Source: Crossaster papposus
Taxonomy: Eukaryota; Echinodermata; Asteroidea; Velatida; Solasteridae
Direction: 5' to 3'
DNA length: 64,000 nucleotides
NCBI GenBank assembly: GCA_037893245.1
Contig: JBAIAA010000876.1
Span: 310,001-374,000, forward strand
Shown here in pieces: positions 55,906 through 64,000 of this stretch (positions are counted from its first letter, which is position 1; each line of letters starts with the position of its first letter). The notes beneath the pieces are model-generated. The model was not told where the DNA came from and did not search any database. It saw only the letters and a program-made list of their open reading frames with translations. The position numbers and the translations under genes are program-made.

Positions 55906-57492
55906 GTACATAGATTTAGTCTATATTCGAAAGCTCGCATTTAAAATAGAGTTCTAGGCGACATTCATGCACCTGTGTTCGTTTATTGAGATGAATAATA
56001 GCTTGTGGGGTCTCAGGTACATGGGGATTCTAGACCCCGTGACAATGCTGAGATATCAATAATCTTCGCGAGAAGGCTAATCAAACAAAGAGTTGTGATG
56101 GGGAAGAACAAAGTTTTCCCTATAGGACGGAATGTTCCAGTTCCTCAAGGCGATGCAGTACGAGTTTAGTTCTCTTGCCTTAGCGCTTTTGCTTGTAGAC
56201 CGGGGGGAGGGTCACTCCTATTGCGATTAACAGTGCGGGGTCCCGGGAAACTGACATGGTGGGTACATGTGCGGGCTTAGAAAGGGAAAGAATTTGATCA
56301 TGAAATTCAATGGGGTTTGTCCAGCAGTTTATGATAGGCATTCACTGTTAGCGTTGGTAGAGGCGACGGGGAGACGCCCCGATCGAATAAGGTTTTAGGA
56401 ATTTGGGATGGATTCAATGGGGTTTGCCCAGCAGATTATGACTGGCATTCACTGTGAGTGTTAATGGAGGCGACGGGGAGACGCCCCGAGTAAAGGTTTT
56501 AGGAATTTGAGGAGGATTTCAATGGGGTTTGCCCAGCAGATTATGACAGGTATTCACTGTTACTGTTAGGGATAGTAGAGGCGACGGGGAGAAGCCCCGA
56601 GTAAGGTTTTAGGAATTTGGGATGGGCCCAAGCAAAGGCAAGCGTGGGGGGAAGTAGCCATGCGGCGGAACTCGAAAATTAGCAATTTCATTTGAAGTAC
56701 TATCTCGCCAATAATGGTTAGCCAAAATTGGAGACGGCGAAGGGGAGTAGTAGGCACGGCCGGGAAACGGGTTATGAATTTAAGGTTGGGAAAAGCCCCA
56801 ACTCAAATTTGACCAGGAAAGCCGGGACAAGCCAAAAACAAGCAGAAGACAAACTAGAGGGTAGCTCCATAGGGGGAGGGGGGAGCCCAGGGCAAATTCT
56901 GATGGCGGAATTTAGTAATTGAGCTCGAGCCATTATAAGGTTTCATCAGGGATATGCCCGAGCGAGGCGGCCACCACAAACTAAAGGAAACAAGGGACAG
57001 AGCCCGGTAATTACATAGATTTTATGTATCCTAAATAATCTTTGTTTTACTGGTTCGCAGTGGCGAGTTAGGCCCGGATTCGGAGGGAAAAGCCTATGGA
57101 AGATATTGACATGATGTTGACTATGATCGACATGCTTGATATATTATCAAGACGGAGGGCCTCGAGGAGAAGCACGGCGGGGAGAAGCCCCACGGGGAGA
57201 AGCCCCACATCAGAGTGCGTGCATGTAGATGCATGGTGGGGACAAGCCCCGTATCACGATAGCAATGTTATGGGAATATACCCGCAAAATTGCATGTCCC
57301 ATTTCGTGTGAAGGTCAAGACACTGGGAGTAAATTAAGGTTGCTAGTATGGAATAGCAATAGCATGTAGGTGTAAAGACAAGATAGCATAAATACATGAG
57401 GGAATCAGGAGTGCAACATATGGGTTGAGAGGGTTCGGTCAGTTTGGGGGCCTTTGGTCGTTACTAAAATTGTAATGTTGTTTCAAATGCAG
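55906..57492 (+). other. Probable intron of the Ngaro gag ORF, with internal repeats
   Basis: 1,587 bp from GTACAT to ...tttcaaatgcag. It has no open frame of note. It contains three ~106-bp tandem units (56306-56412, 56413-56517, 56518-56625) sharing 'ttcaatggggtttgcccagc' and 'gaggcgacggggagacgccc'. There are many scattered hairpin words of ggggagaagcccc type (e.g. 56587, 57180, 57193, 57238). Confidence 0.55.
56306..56625 (+). repeat. Three tandem ~106-bp units inside Ngaro
   Basis: Units start at 56306, 56413 and 56518. Each begins ttcaatggggtttg(t/c)ccag, includes 'ggcattcactgt' and the hairpin 'cggggagacgccccg', and ends 'ggttttaggaatttgggatgg'. Confidence 0.85.
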
Positions 57493-57996
57493 GCACTAAC
57501 GGGTTTGGAGGTGCATAAGCCTTTGCGTATGGAGCTGCTACAGGCCTGTTTGGAGACTGGGTACGACAGGAACGTGGCATATGTGATGTCGTTGCTTCGC
57601 AAGTATGCGATTCAGTTTAACCCCCTGTCGGTCGAAGATCTAAAAGAACAGCAACTCTATGCAAACTTATTGGCAGAATGTAACAAGCATGTTGAAAAGA
57701 AAACGGAAGGGATAGCAATATACATATACAAATCGATAACCGGGGAAGACTCGGATAAGCGGCTCCGATTTGCTAGAAAGCATCTAGGTTTATCTGGCCC
57801 CCCCAGCGATGGTAGGAATCGGCCAATTGGCCGGGCAGGCCAGTTGACGGCAAAGCAGGGTTCACGGTTTAGGTCAGATCCTCAACCCTTTGTTCCAGGC
57901 TTGGGGCGGGGTCCGGCGGTTGCACGGCAAAGAGATATCTGCTTTAGATGTCAGAAGCGGGGCCATTTTGCTCGCGATTGCAAAGATATCATGTAA
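57493..57996 (+). CDS. Ngaro gag-like ORF, exon 2 with CCHC zinc knuckle
   Basis: 167 codons following the acceptor tttcaaatgcag|GCA. The open frame extends upstream to an ATG at 57454, but those residues (MVVTKIVMLFQMQ) are probably intronic. Helical, charged sequence (KPLRMELLQACLETGYDR, VEDLKEQQLYANLLAECN) is followed by a Gly/Pro/Arg-rich linker and a retroviral-type zinc knuckle CFRCQKRGHFARDC (CX2CX4HX4C). The stop is at 57994-57996. A possible donor GTAAGG overlaps the stop, but its phase does not fit the candidate acceptor before RT at 58353, so the link to the RT frame is unresolved. Confidence 0.75.
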   Translation, partial: ALTGLEVHKPLRMELLQACLETGYDRNVAYVMSLLRKYAIQFNPLSVEDLKEQQLYANLLAECNKHVEKKTEGIAIYIYKSITGEDSDKRLRFARKHLGLSGPPSDGRNRPIGRAGQLTAKQGSRFRSDPQPFVPGLGRGPAVARQRDICFRCQKRGHFARDCKDIM

Positions 57997-58352
57997 GGTA
58001 TATGCCTACAGTTGGTAAAAAGCATTTAAATGCAGGGTAGCAGGGGGCGAGAGGTAACCTAGCGTAATTAACCTAGCGTAATTAACAGAGTAAGAGTGAG
58101 AGTACAAAGCAAAGAAAAAAAAGGAAAAAAAAGGGAAAAAAAAGAAAAAAGGAAAAAAAAAACAAAAAAAAAAAAAAGTGAGAGGGTATTACTATTAAAT
58201 GTATAAGCGTTATAATTGTGCATTTTGGCAGTAATCAATAGTAAATAAATCTATTTAGCATAGTGATGTGCAAATTGTTCTGGAGCAAGAATTGCTGGTA
58301 CAGTGTATTGTTATTGGTTTTCATTTCTTATTCCGCTCGGCATCTATTGCAG

Positions 58353-59286
58353 GCCTACGAGATTTATCTCAAGATTCTTGGGATGCGCACGTGGGAATCC
58401 TCACCCCCGCAAGATTTTAATCCAGTTGCAGCTCAGGCGTCACAACGCAGTCAGGGGGTCTACACATGGGTAGATGTTTCAGGAAATCCGGCAGAAGCGC
58501 CGGACGGGTCAGCCCCCAAGCCAGCAGATGTCTTGCCGGGATTAAAGCCACCAGATTTTAAGGCGCTTCGTTTTCACGATTCAAAATCGTTCGTGGCAGG
58601 GGGTCTACACGAGCAATTAGAGTTTTGGGACGAGGTTCTGAAAGAATGTTCAGACATGGGTAAGCAAGTTGCAGGTTGGTTGCACCGGGGCGTAGATATA
58701 TTCACCTTTTCCCAGCCATATAGAGGAAGTTACCACGGCAGAGATTTCAATTCGGAAATACCTCCTCCCATGTATTTTCCGAACGCCCCAATTTGCAAGC
58801 AATTTATTCCTTTTGTGAATGAAACGATCACCAAGCGCTTGATCGAGGGTTCAGTTCAGTTACTTGGAAAAGTAACGGAGGTGCCTCCCCCAAGGTGTGT
58901 AAACGCATTGTCAATAGAGCCAAGTAAGCCTAGATTAGTGCTCTCGATGAGGGGCCCGAATCTCTGGTGCAAGGATACACCATTTAAGTTGGTTCCCTTG
59001 GGCGAGATAGCCAAGTCCATAAATAAGGGTGGTTTTTTTTTCGGGGACAGATGATGCCCAGGGTTATAAGCAGGTCCTTTGGACGGAAAGGTCAAAGACC
59101 TTTTGTGGTTTTGAATGGGCCGGTTTTTACTTTGTAGATACGACTCTGCCCTTTGGTTTCAAGAACAGCGCCTTCATCTATTCCACGATTGGCTTTTGTC
59201 TATTAACTTGGCTGAAAAACAGAGGAATTCATACTGAGGTTAGGATTGATGATAGGTTTGTGGGAGAGGCCAGTAGTAAAAGCTAA
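58353..59286 (+). pseudogene. Ngaro reverse transcriptase (frameshifted)
   Basis: The frame is open from 58263 to 59054. The portion before 58353 looks like intron or leader, because a good acceptor (catctattgcag|GCC) precedes the first conserved residues. RT palm and finger motifs: PPPRCVNALSIEPSKPRLVL around 58900. A shift in the T8-G4 run at 59032-59045 then moves the frame to TDDAQGYKQV (motif A), FVDTTLPFGFKNSAFIYS (motif B, LPFG) and VRIDDRFVGE (motif C, catalytic IDD). A second break lies between 59284 and 59399, where the RT thumb should be. Both breaks fall in the catalytic protein, so this copy needs RT from elsewhere. Confidence 0.85.
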
Positions 59287-59398
59287 ACTTGTGAGTTATA
59301 TAAAGAAGGCTTTGGTCAACTTCTCAATTTCAGGATCCGCAGAATCTTGGAAGGGATCGAGCGGCTTACCTTAGAGCGTCGCGGGCTTTGTACGTAGT

Positions 59399-61228
59399 AT
59401 GCTTCATGCAGACAAGGCTGGGATTTTCCATCAATCTCAAGAAGAGCACACTACAGCCAGTCTCGTCAATGGTTCATTTGGGTTTGGGAATTTGCTCAGA
59501 GTCGCTATCATTCTGGATACCAGAGCGCAAAAAATGGCTTTTGCCGAGTTGAGGGAAGGAATTTTGTCCGAAAATAAAACACTCCTAAAGACGATGCAGC
59601 GGTTTGTGGGGAAGTGCCAGAGTTTCAGGCTGGTGTTTCCGGCGGCCCGTCTCTTCATAAGAGAATGTTGTAGCTTTATGCCACGGCTTAATGATGAGTT
59701 GCCGTCTCTTTTGGCCCCTGCGGTGCGTGAGGAGATGCTGTTTTGGCGTTTCACCGATTCAATTTCGCAGTCTATCCCGTGGAGAATGGAACGCCATTTA
59801 CGACTACAACTTTGCTCAGATGCCTCGGGGTATAGATGGGGGGGTGTACTGTTGCTAGAAAACAGAGAGGTTACCTTCGGAGATTACTGGCCTACCGGGA
59901 TTCAGAGAATAACAGATATTTGCTACAAGGAGGCTTTGGCACTTTATTTTGTTCTTCTATCCGTGGTAGGCTGGCTTTGGGACAGAAGGGTGGACGTTCA
60001 GGTTGATTCTCAAGGTTTATTCAGCGCATGGTCAGGGCTAAAGGCAAGGTCGGTCTCTTTGGCTGCAGTCTTGAAGTTAATTTTCGCCCTAACACTGGAG
60101 GTGAATTTCGATCTCTGCCTGGAGTGGGTGCCATCAGGCGCAAATCGAGCGGATGCCCCTTCTAGGGCTTTGTCAGCAGCTGATTCAAGGCTCACATCAC
60201 CCCTTTGGGGCCGTCTGCAGAAGGAGTTTGGCGGAAGGGAGGGCTTCACTTGGGACCTCATGGCATTACCATCTAATGTGCAGAGAGGGAGAGATGGAGG
60301 TCAATTAAAGTTTTTTTCCAGGGATCTAGTCCCAGGAACCGCTGGGGTGAATATATTTGCCCAGTCCTGCCCTAGGCGTGGAGAATTATATGTTTTTCCA
60401 CCTTTTGTGCTCATCCCAGCCCTTATAAAGCTTTTCAAGGAATGGGGGGATGTTGTCATCACGATGGTTGTTCCAAAGCACTCTCATCCCAGGCCTTGGT
60501 GGCCGTACTTGCGTCCCTTTATACGACGTTCCTTAAGGTTGGCAGAAGCGGGCCAGCCAGGGGTCCTCGACATGCCTTCACGGCGGGGCTATAGGGTCAA
60601 TGAGATTGGCCTTTCCTTCGAGCTTTGGGCATTCAAGTGCTACTTCCCTTCGACTGATAGCATCTCAAGTGCGCAAAAGAGCCTAGAACGACGTTCGGTT
60701 CAAATTGTTTCGGACTCTATGTTCAGAGACATGGCAACATTTGGTTGGCCATTTTCCCTCGCCGTCAGCGTGAAGGTCTATTCCGGTGCAAAGATGGAAC
60801 CCCTGTGCCGGACTCTAGCGTCCTTGTGCCGGACTCGGAAGCCGCATGTTGCAGTGCTGCATGGCGGCATAAATGACTTCAGCAGAAGCGCAAATCGGTC
60901 AGAAGCAGTTAGAGAATTGCTAAGGGTCTTCGAAGCGGCGTCACGGCAGTTGCGGGCAGAGTTTCCGGACACCCTCTTCCTATTGTCCTCGATCTGCCAA
61001 ACACAGAGTGTTGAGGTCAATCAGAGTGTTTGTACGGTCAACTCGACGCTGAAGAAATTATGTGACAAGTCTGGTTGGCAGTTTTTGGCAAATGATTTCA
61101 TTTTCCAAGAGGATCTTAGGGACCGCGTCCACTTGACGGTTTTGGGTAGTTTGAAGCTGCATCGGCGGCTGCAGATACTCATAAGAAGAATGTGTGGCGA
61201 GCGTGACGGTTTGGTGGTACAACTTTAG
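59399..61228 (+). CDS. Ngaro RNase H + SGNH hydrolase polyprotein part
   Basis: 609 open codons from 59399; the Met there is not the true start, since this is the continuation of RT after a frameshift. RNase H: LCSDASGYRWGG (Asp, near residue 138), DICYKEALAL (Glu), VDVQVDSQGLF (Asp) and SGANRADAPSR (Asp). Next comes the FTWDLMALPSN...FFSRD...NIFAQ...YVFPPF region typical of DIRS/Ngaro polyproteins. From about residue 440 an SGNH/GDSL-type hydrolase follows. Block I is VQIVSDSMFRDM (Ser), block III is LHGGINDFS (GxND), and block V is DRVHLTVLGS (Asp-x-x-His). SGNH domains are known in some Ngaro elements; their role in transposition is unknown. The ORF ends 6 bp before the recombinase ORF. 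Confidence 0.88.
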   Translation: MLHADKAGIFHQSQEEHTTASLVNGSFGFGNLLRVAIILDTRAQKMAFAELREGILSENKTLLKTMQRFVGKCQSFRLVFPAARLFIRECCSFMPRLNDELPSLLAPAVREEMLFWRFTDSISQSIPWRMERHLRLQLCSDASGYRWGGVLLLENREVTFGDYWPTGIQRITDICYKEALALYFVLLSVVGWLWDRRVDVQVDSQGLFSAWSGLKARSVSLAAVLKLIFALTLEVNFDLCLEWVPSGANRADAPSRALSAADSRLTSPLWGRLQKEFGGREGFTWDLMALPSNVQRGRDGGQLKFFSRDLVPGTAGVNIFAQSCPRRGELYVFPPFVLIPALIKLFKEWGDVVITMVVPKHSHPRPWWPYLRPFIRRSLRLAEAGQPGVLDMPSRRGYRVNEIGLSFELWAFKCYFPSTDSISSAQKSLERRSVQIVSDSMFRDMATFGWPFSLAVSVKVYSGAKMEPLCRTLASLCRTRKPHVAVLHGGINDFSRSANRSEAVRELLRVFEAASRQLRAEFPDTLFLLSSICQTQSVEVNQSVCTVNSTLKKLCDKSGWQFLANDFIFQEDLRDRVHLTVLGSLKLHRRLQILIRRMCGERDGLVVQL

Positions 61229-61234
61229 ATATGC

Positions 61235-62518
61235 ATGTCAGGCTACCAATCAAATTCGGTGCTCGTAAATGTTCTTTTCTCACAGCTCACAACATTTAAA
61301 GCGAGGTTAGAGGAGCTATGCGGCAGATTAGATAATCGTCCATACAACAGACAGAAGAACAGCTTGGAAAATTCCTTCAGAATGTTCCTGCGGGAGAACC
61401 ACGGGTCGGGTTACTACACCCACGGTCAGAAGTTCGAGGAGGCGACCCCGGAAGATATAGTCAAGTTTCTCGTCGACCGGGACTCAAAGGGCCGAACTCA
61501 GGTACACGCACTGGGATGCCCTCATCTCGGAAAGCAGGGTTTCCAGTCATGCAGTTGTCGACTTCGCCTGGCAGCGGGAACGGTCGATTCCTATGTCGGT
61601 CAACTGAGAGCACAGTTTAACTATGCGGGGAAAACACAACCATGGGCACCTGCTTCGGACAAGGGAAATCCCTGCAGTTCTGGACAGATAAAGACATATA
61701 TCAGGGCAATGCGATTAGAACAAGCTGAAGCACATGTTACTCCCAGGCAGGCTGTGCCGATTTTCTCAAACAAGATCAGATGGCTGGTTAGGGAGATAAG
61801 GGCCCGTATCGCGGTCACGCTTAAGGCCAAGGAAGGGAATTTCGTAAAGCTTTACATCCTTTGCAGAGACCTCGCGTTCTTCCTCTGCTTATGGTGGTCG
61901 GGAGATCGTGCAGCAGATCTTGGCCGGACGAAGACGTGTGAGGTTACAAGAACAGATAACGGAGATCTCATCTTCAACCATACTATTGGCAAGACCATCC
62001 GAGAGAGAGATTCTTCTCTAATAATAATTCCCAAACTACAGGAGGAGGAGATGGACCCAGCGGGAGCAGCGGACCGAATGGTAGATCTGTCACGGGAACA
62101 CGGTGTCGAATTATTAGACGGTTACCTTTTCCGTCCATGCACGCCGGATCGCAGAAACTTGGCAAACAAGCCGTTCACAGGAAATAACCCTACCAACCGA
62201 TTGAAGCAGTATTACTCTGCCTCCCCCGACGACAGTGACGTCGCCCTCAGGGCGCACGGAAGTAGGGCGGGTGTGGCCGTCACGTTGAGGCTTTTAGGCG
62301 CAACGGAGTTACAAGTGATGGACCACTGTAGATCGGCTACGCATCGTACTTTCAAGCACTACACGCAAGTCGAGAGGGTCTCGAGACGTCAGACCACCGT
62401 TCAGATGCTGAAGGATGCTGTCCATACTGGCAATGAAGATCAACCATCGACAGCAGACCTCGTCGGGGAGGTCTACCAGACATTAAATTCCAATTTTGGG
62501 GGGAAAAGCGCATATTAG
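61235..62518 (+). CDS. Ngaro tyrosine recombinase, intact
   Basis: 427 codons. A SAM-like N-terminal region of about 170 residues carries a Cys/His-rich insert (HALGCPHLGKQGFQSCSC). It is followed by the catalytic domain: Arg in WWSGDRAADLGRTK, His-x-x-Arg in RAHGSRAGVAVTLRLLG, the second His region LQVMDHCRSATHRTF, and the nucleophile Tyr in KHYTQVERVSR. All catalytic residues of the YR family are present. It would cut and rejoin DNA at the 38-bp inverted-arm site made by the B and A repeats, to integrate a circular cDNA without target duplication. The start at 61235 directly follows the previous stop. Frame intact, unlike the RT upstream. Confidence 0.93.
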   Translation: MSGYQSNSVLVNVLFSQLTTFKARLEELCGRLDNRPYNRQKNSLENSFRMFLRENHGSGYYTHGQKFEEATPEDIVKFLVDRDSKGRTQVHALGCPHLGKQGFQSCSCRLRLAAGTVDSYVGQLRAQFNYAGKTQPWAPASDKGNPCSSGQIKTYIRAMRLEQAEAHVTPRQAVPIFSNKIRWLVREIRARIAVTLKAKEGNFVKLYILCRDLAFFLCLWWSGDRAADLGRTKTCEVTRTDNGDLIFNHTIGKTIRERDSSLIIIPKLQEEEMDPAGAADRMVDLSREHGVELLDGYLFRPCTPDRRNLANKPFTGNNPTNRLKQYYSASPDDSDVALRAHGSRAGVAVTLRLLGATELQVMDHCRSATHRTFKHYTQVERVSRRQTTVQMLKDAVHTGNEDQPSTADLVGEVYQTLNSNFGGKSAY

Positions 62519-62731
62519 TTTTATTGAGCGCTTATCATAGCAGTCGACGACGGTGACGGTTTGATTTATAAAAGATGTAGACGACTGGGATAAGGGCAGA
62601 AGAGGATATAAGAAAAGAAGAAATAAAAAGGAAAAGAAGACCAAACAGTTTCAGAAATGGGGTGAGATATGGGGGTTTAAAGGGGGGTTTTGAGGGAGGC
62701 ATAGAGTCTGTCGGGCGTTCGGAGAGAAGAG

Positions 62732-62805
62732 TCGTTTCTACCCATACCTGAATTAAGGTAGAAACCCGAGCCCGAGAAGAATACCGCGATGCAAATAGGT
62801 TACTA
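62732..62805 (+). repeat. Ngaro B1 split direct repeat
   Basis: Identical to B2 at 63002-63075. It contains an 8-bp hairpin tttctacc...ggtagaaa (62735-62764) and ends with the left half site taccgcgatgcaaata plus ggttac. The last 4 bp overlap the start of A2. Confidence 0.95.
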
Positions 62806-62819
62806 TTTGCATCGCGGTA
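62782..62819 (+). other. Ngaro recombination site (B1/A2 junction)
   Basis: A 38-bp site: left arm taccgcgatgcaaata, spacer ggttac, right arm tatttgcatcgcggta. The arms are perfect 16-bp inverted repeats. Half sites with the same arms sit at the left end (54877-54892) and right end (63052-63067, followed by ggttac) of the element. This is the layout expected of a lox/dif-like tyrosine-recombinase site, with the joined circle junction preserved internally. Confidence 0.85.
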
Positions 62820-62865
62820 GTCGTTGAGGGCGACTGATGATATACATCAGTCGCGATTCTGACGG
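62802..62865 (+). repeat. Ngaro A2 split direct repeat
   Basis: Identical to A1 (54875-54938), including the gcgactgatg-atata-catcagtcgc hairpin at 62830-62854. Confidence 0.95.
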
Positions 62866-63001
62866 AGCGGAGGATGAGGTGAGGAGTGAGCCGGCATTAA
62901 TTGGCGCGCCACGGTATTGTAAGTATAACAATTTTTTGCCCTTTTCCCACCCTCTCTGCTCGGCAGTTTAGTGAGGTGCGGTTCGGGTTTCTACGTTCGA
63001 A

Positions 63002-63075
63002 TCGTTTCTACCCATACCTGAATTAAGGTAGAAACCCGAGCCCGAGAAGAATACCGCGATGCAAATAGGTTACTA
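63002..63075 (+). repeat. Ngaro B2 split direct repeat (right terminus)
   Basis: Identical to B1. Its end marks the right boundary of the element; flanking sequence resumes with gcttaacaattcc. Confidence 0.95.
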
Positions 63076-64000
63076 GCTTAACAATTCCAGCTCAGTTCAT
63101 AACATGTGGAAATTGCTTTTGAGCTGGAATATCGACCAAAATGGTTGTGACATGATTCGCCCGGTCTCCACTACCCAGTCCCCACGTACTACCCGGTCCA
63201 TGTTGTTAACTGCATGCAGCTGACGGCCCAACGGGATTTGGCCGGGACTGCATGAAGCCCACATATGCACTAGCCACAGCACATATTACTACAGTGTATT
63301 GGAAGTTGACAGACTATAGTTTCCGAAGCGAAGGAACTAATTTGTCAAATTCCAATAATATGGTTATAATATCGTTCGTACTGCACCCCATGTGCTTGTT
63401 CCACGATTGCGTCGTAAAGCGCGTGCGTAATATTTAACATGTGACCGTGTGCTAGTTTATTACGCATGCGTATTTGCGTGAACACTCTGCGCGCTTGGCA
63501 AACACCACAAGTAGCGGATGGCACATGATAGTGAATGGACCAGTGAGAATATGGCTCTCGATCACGAATAGTTATGTATGAGGTTTAGAAAAACGTAGTA
63601 CAGCGACATTATACGCCGTAAGAAAAAAAAAAGCTTGCGCAACGAATTGGCGAACACGAGCCACCGTACTAATCATCGACAATTTATGGGTTTAAAACGA
63701 CGGCGATATAACCCTATCAATCCCAAGAGTGCCATATGGACTCAATAGTGTTCATGCGTTTTGCACGTACGTAAGACGGTCATTAAAGGGAAACTCCACC
63801 CATAGTTTATAATTGCATAATGTTAAAGAGTGTCAATTGCCATTGTGACTTGATTTTTATTTCATTTGTATCGGTTTCGGTAATCATAAAAAACAGAGAT
63901 TTTCTTGCACTGCGCTTATCGCCATGCGAGCCGCCATTTTGTTCTGGTTTATCGGTATATCCGAAATATTGTGACGTAGTGTCTGCACCATCAGTACGCG
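63076..64000. other. Non-coding flank
   Basis: No gene recognised. 'ttaaagggaaactccaccca' at about 63784 looks like the edge of a further interspersed repeat that runs off the window. Confidence 0.45.

Larger units (their letters stand above)
54875..63075 (+). mobile_element. Ngaro-type (DIRS order) tyrosine-recombinase retrotransposon
   Basis: An 8.2-kb element with split direct repeats in the order A1-ORFs-B1-A2-B2, the hallmark of Ngaro elements. A1 and A2 (64 bp) are identical, and B1 and B2 (74 bp) are identical. Between them, in order on the plus strand, are a gag-like protein with a zinc knuckle, RT, RNase H, an SGNH hydrolase domain and a tyrosine recombinase. There is no DDE integrase and there are no LTRs, as expected. 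Identity of both repeat pairs and the intact recombinase argue for recent insertion; two frameshifts in RT argue that this copy is defective. It inserted upstream of the sulfotransferase-like exon. Confidence 0.93.

Noticed and set aside
54875..63075. LTR retrotransposon interpretation of the element with zinc knuckle, RT and RNase H
   Set aside because: There are no LTRs and no DDE integrase; split direct repeats and a tyrosine recombinase define it as an Ngaro/DIRS-order element.
1..64000. CRISPR array, bacterial operons or prophage
   Set aside because: No regular spacer-repeat arrays, no bacterial gene organisation; repeats and split genes are eukaryotic.

Overview
This is eukaryotic (metazoan) genomic DNA, not bacterial. 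The genes are sparse, some have splice-site candidates, and most of the window is interspersed repeats. The repeats include an Ngaro-type tyrosine-recombinase retrotransposon with an SGNH hydrolase domain, L2/CR1-like LINEs, a Ty3/gypsy remnant and many palindromic MITE-like elements. With animal-type secreted GH13 maltases, a PAN/apple exon and an arylamine N-acetyltransferase, this suggests a marine invertebrate deuterostome, most likely an echinoderm. That assignment is an inference; the sequence contains no diagnostic marker.

Layout. 1-13 kb: repeats, with a 650-bp segment present twice, a 14-bp minisatellite of about 40 copies, a 55-bp satellite, a long foldback, and one real-looking coding exon at about 5 kb (minus strand, signal peptide plus PAN/apple-like domain, followed by a splice donor). 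13.2-16.8 kb: a dead Ty3/gypsy pol fragment between ~300-bp inverted repeats. 17-19.6 kb: repeat fragments and a LINE scrap. 20-41.5 kb: five intronless GH13 alpha-glucosidase (maltase) copies. Copy 1 is a frameshifted pseudogene, copy 2 is 5'-truncated by a 3.87-kb tandem duplication, copy 3 is intact, and copies 4 and 5 are intact and divergently transcribed from a shared ~580-bp spacer. An intact NAT gene lies between copies 3 and 4. 41.5-54 kb: MITEs, a CGTACGACTTA-rich array, and a nested LINE complex in which one LINE is inserted into the RT active-site codons of another. 54.3-54.7 kb: a sulfotransferase-like exon with one in-frame stop. 54.9-63.1 kb: an almost complete Ngaro retrotransposon with A1-ORFs-B1-A2-B2 split direct repeats, gag-like zinc-knuckle exons, RT-RNase H-SGNH hydrolase, and an intact tyrosine recombinase. 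63.1-64 kb: nothing recognisable.

How the parts relate. The maltases are predicted secreted or surface digestive enzymes that release glucose from alpha-glucosides. Their sequences are mosaics: near-identical blocks alternate with diverged blocks, as expected from gene conversion in a tandem or inverted cluster. The Ngaro element carries a clear 38-bp recombination site (16-bp inverted arms, 6-bp spacer) at its B1/A2 junction and half sites at both ends, which fits circle formation and site-specific integration by its own recombinase. Two RT frameshifts suggest this copy is no longer autonomous, although its recombinase ORF is intact.
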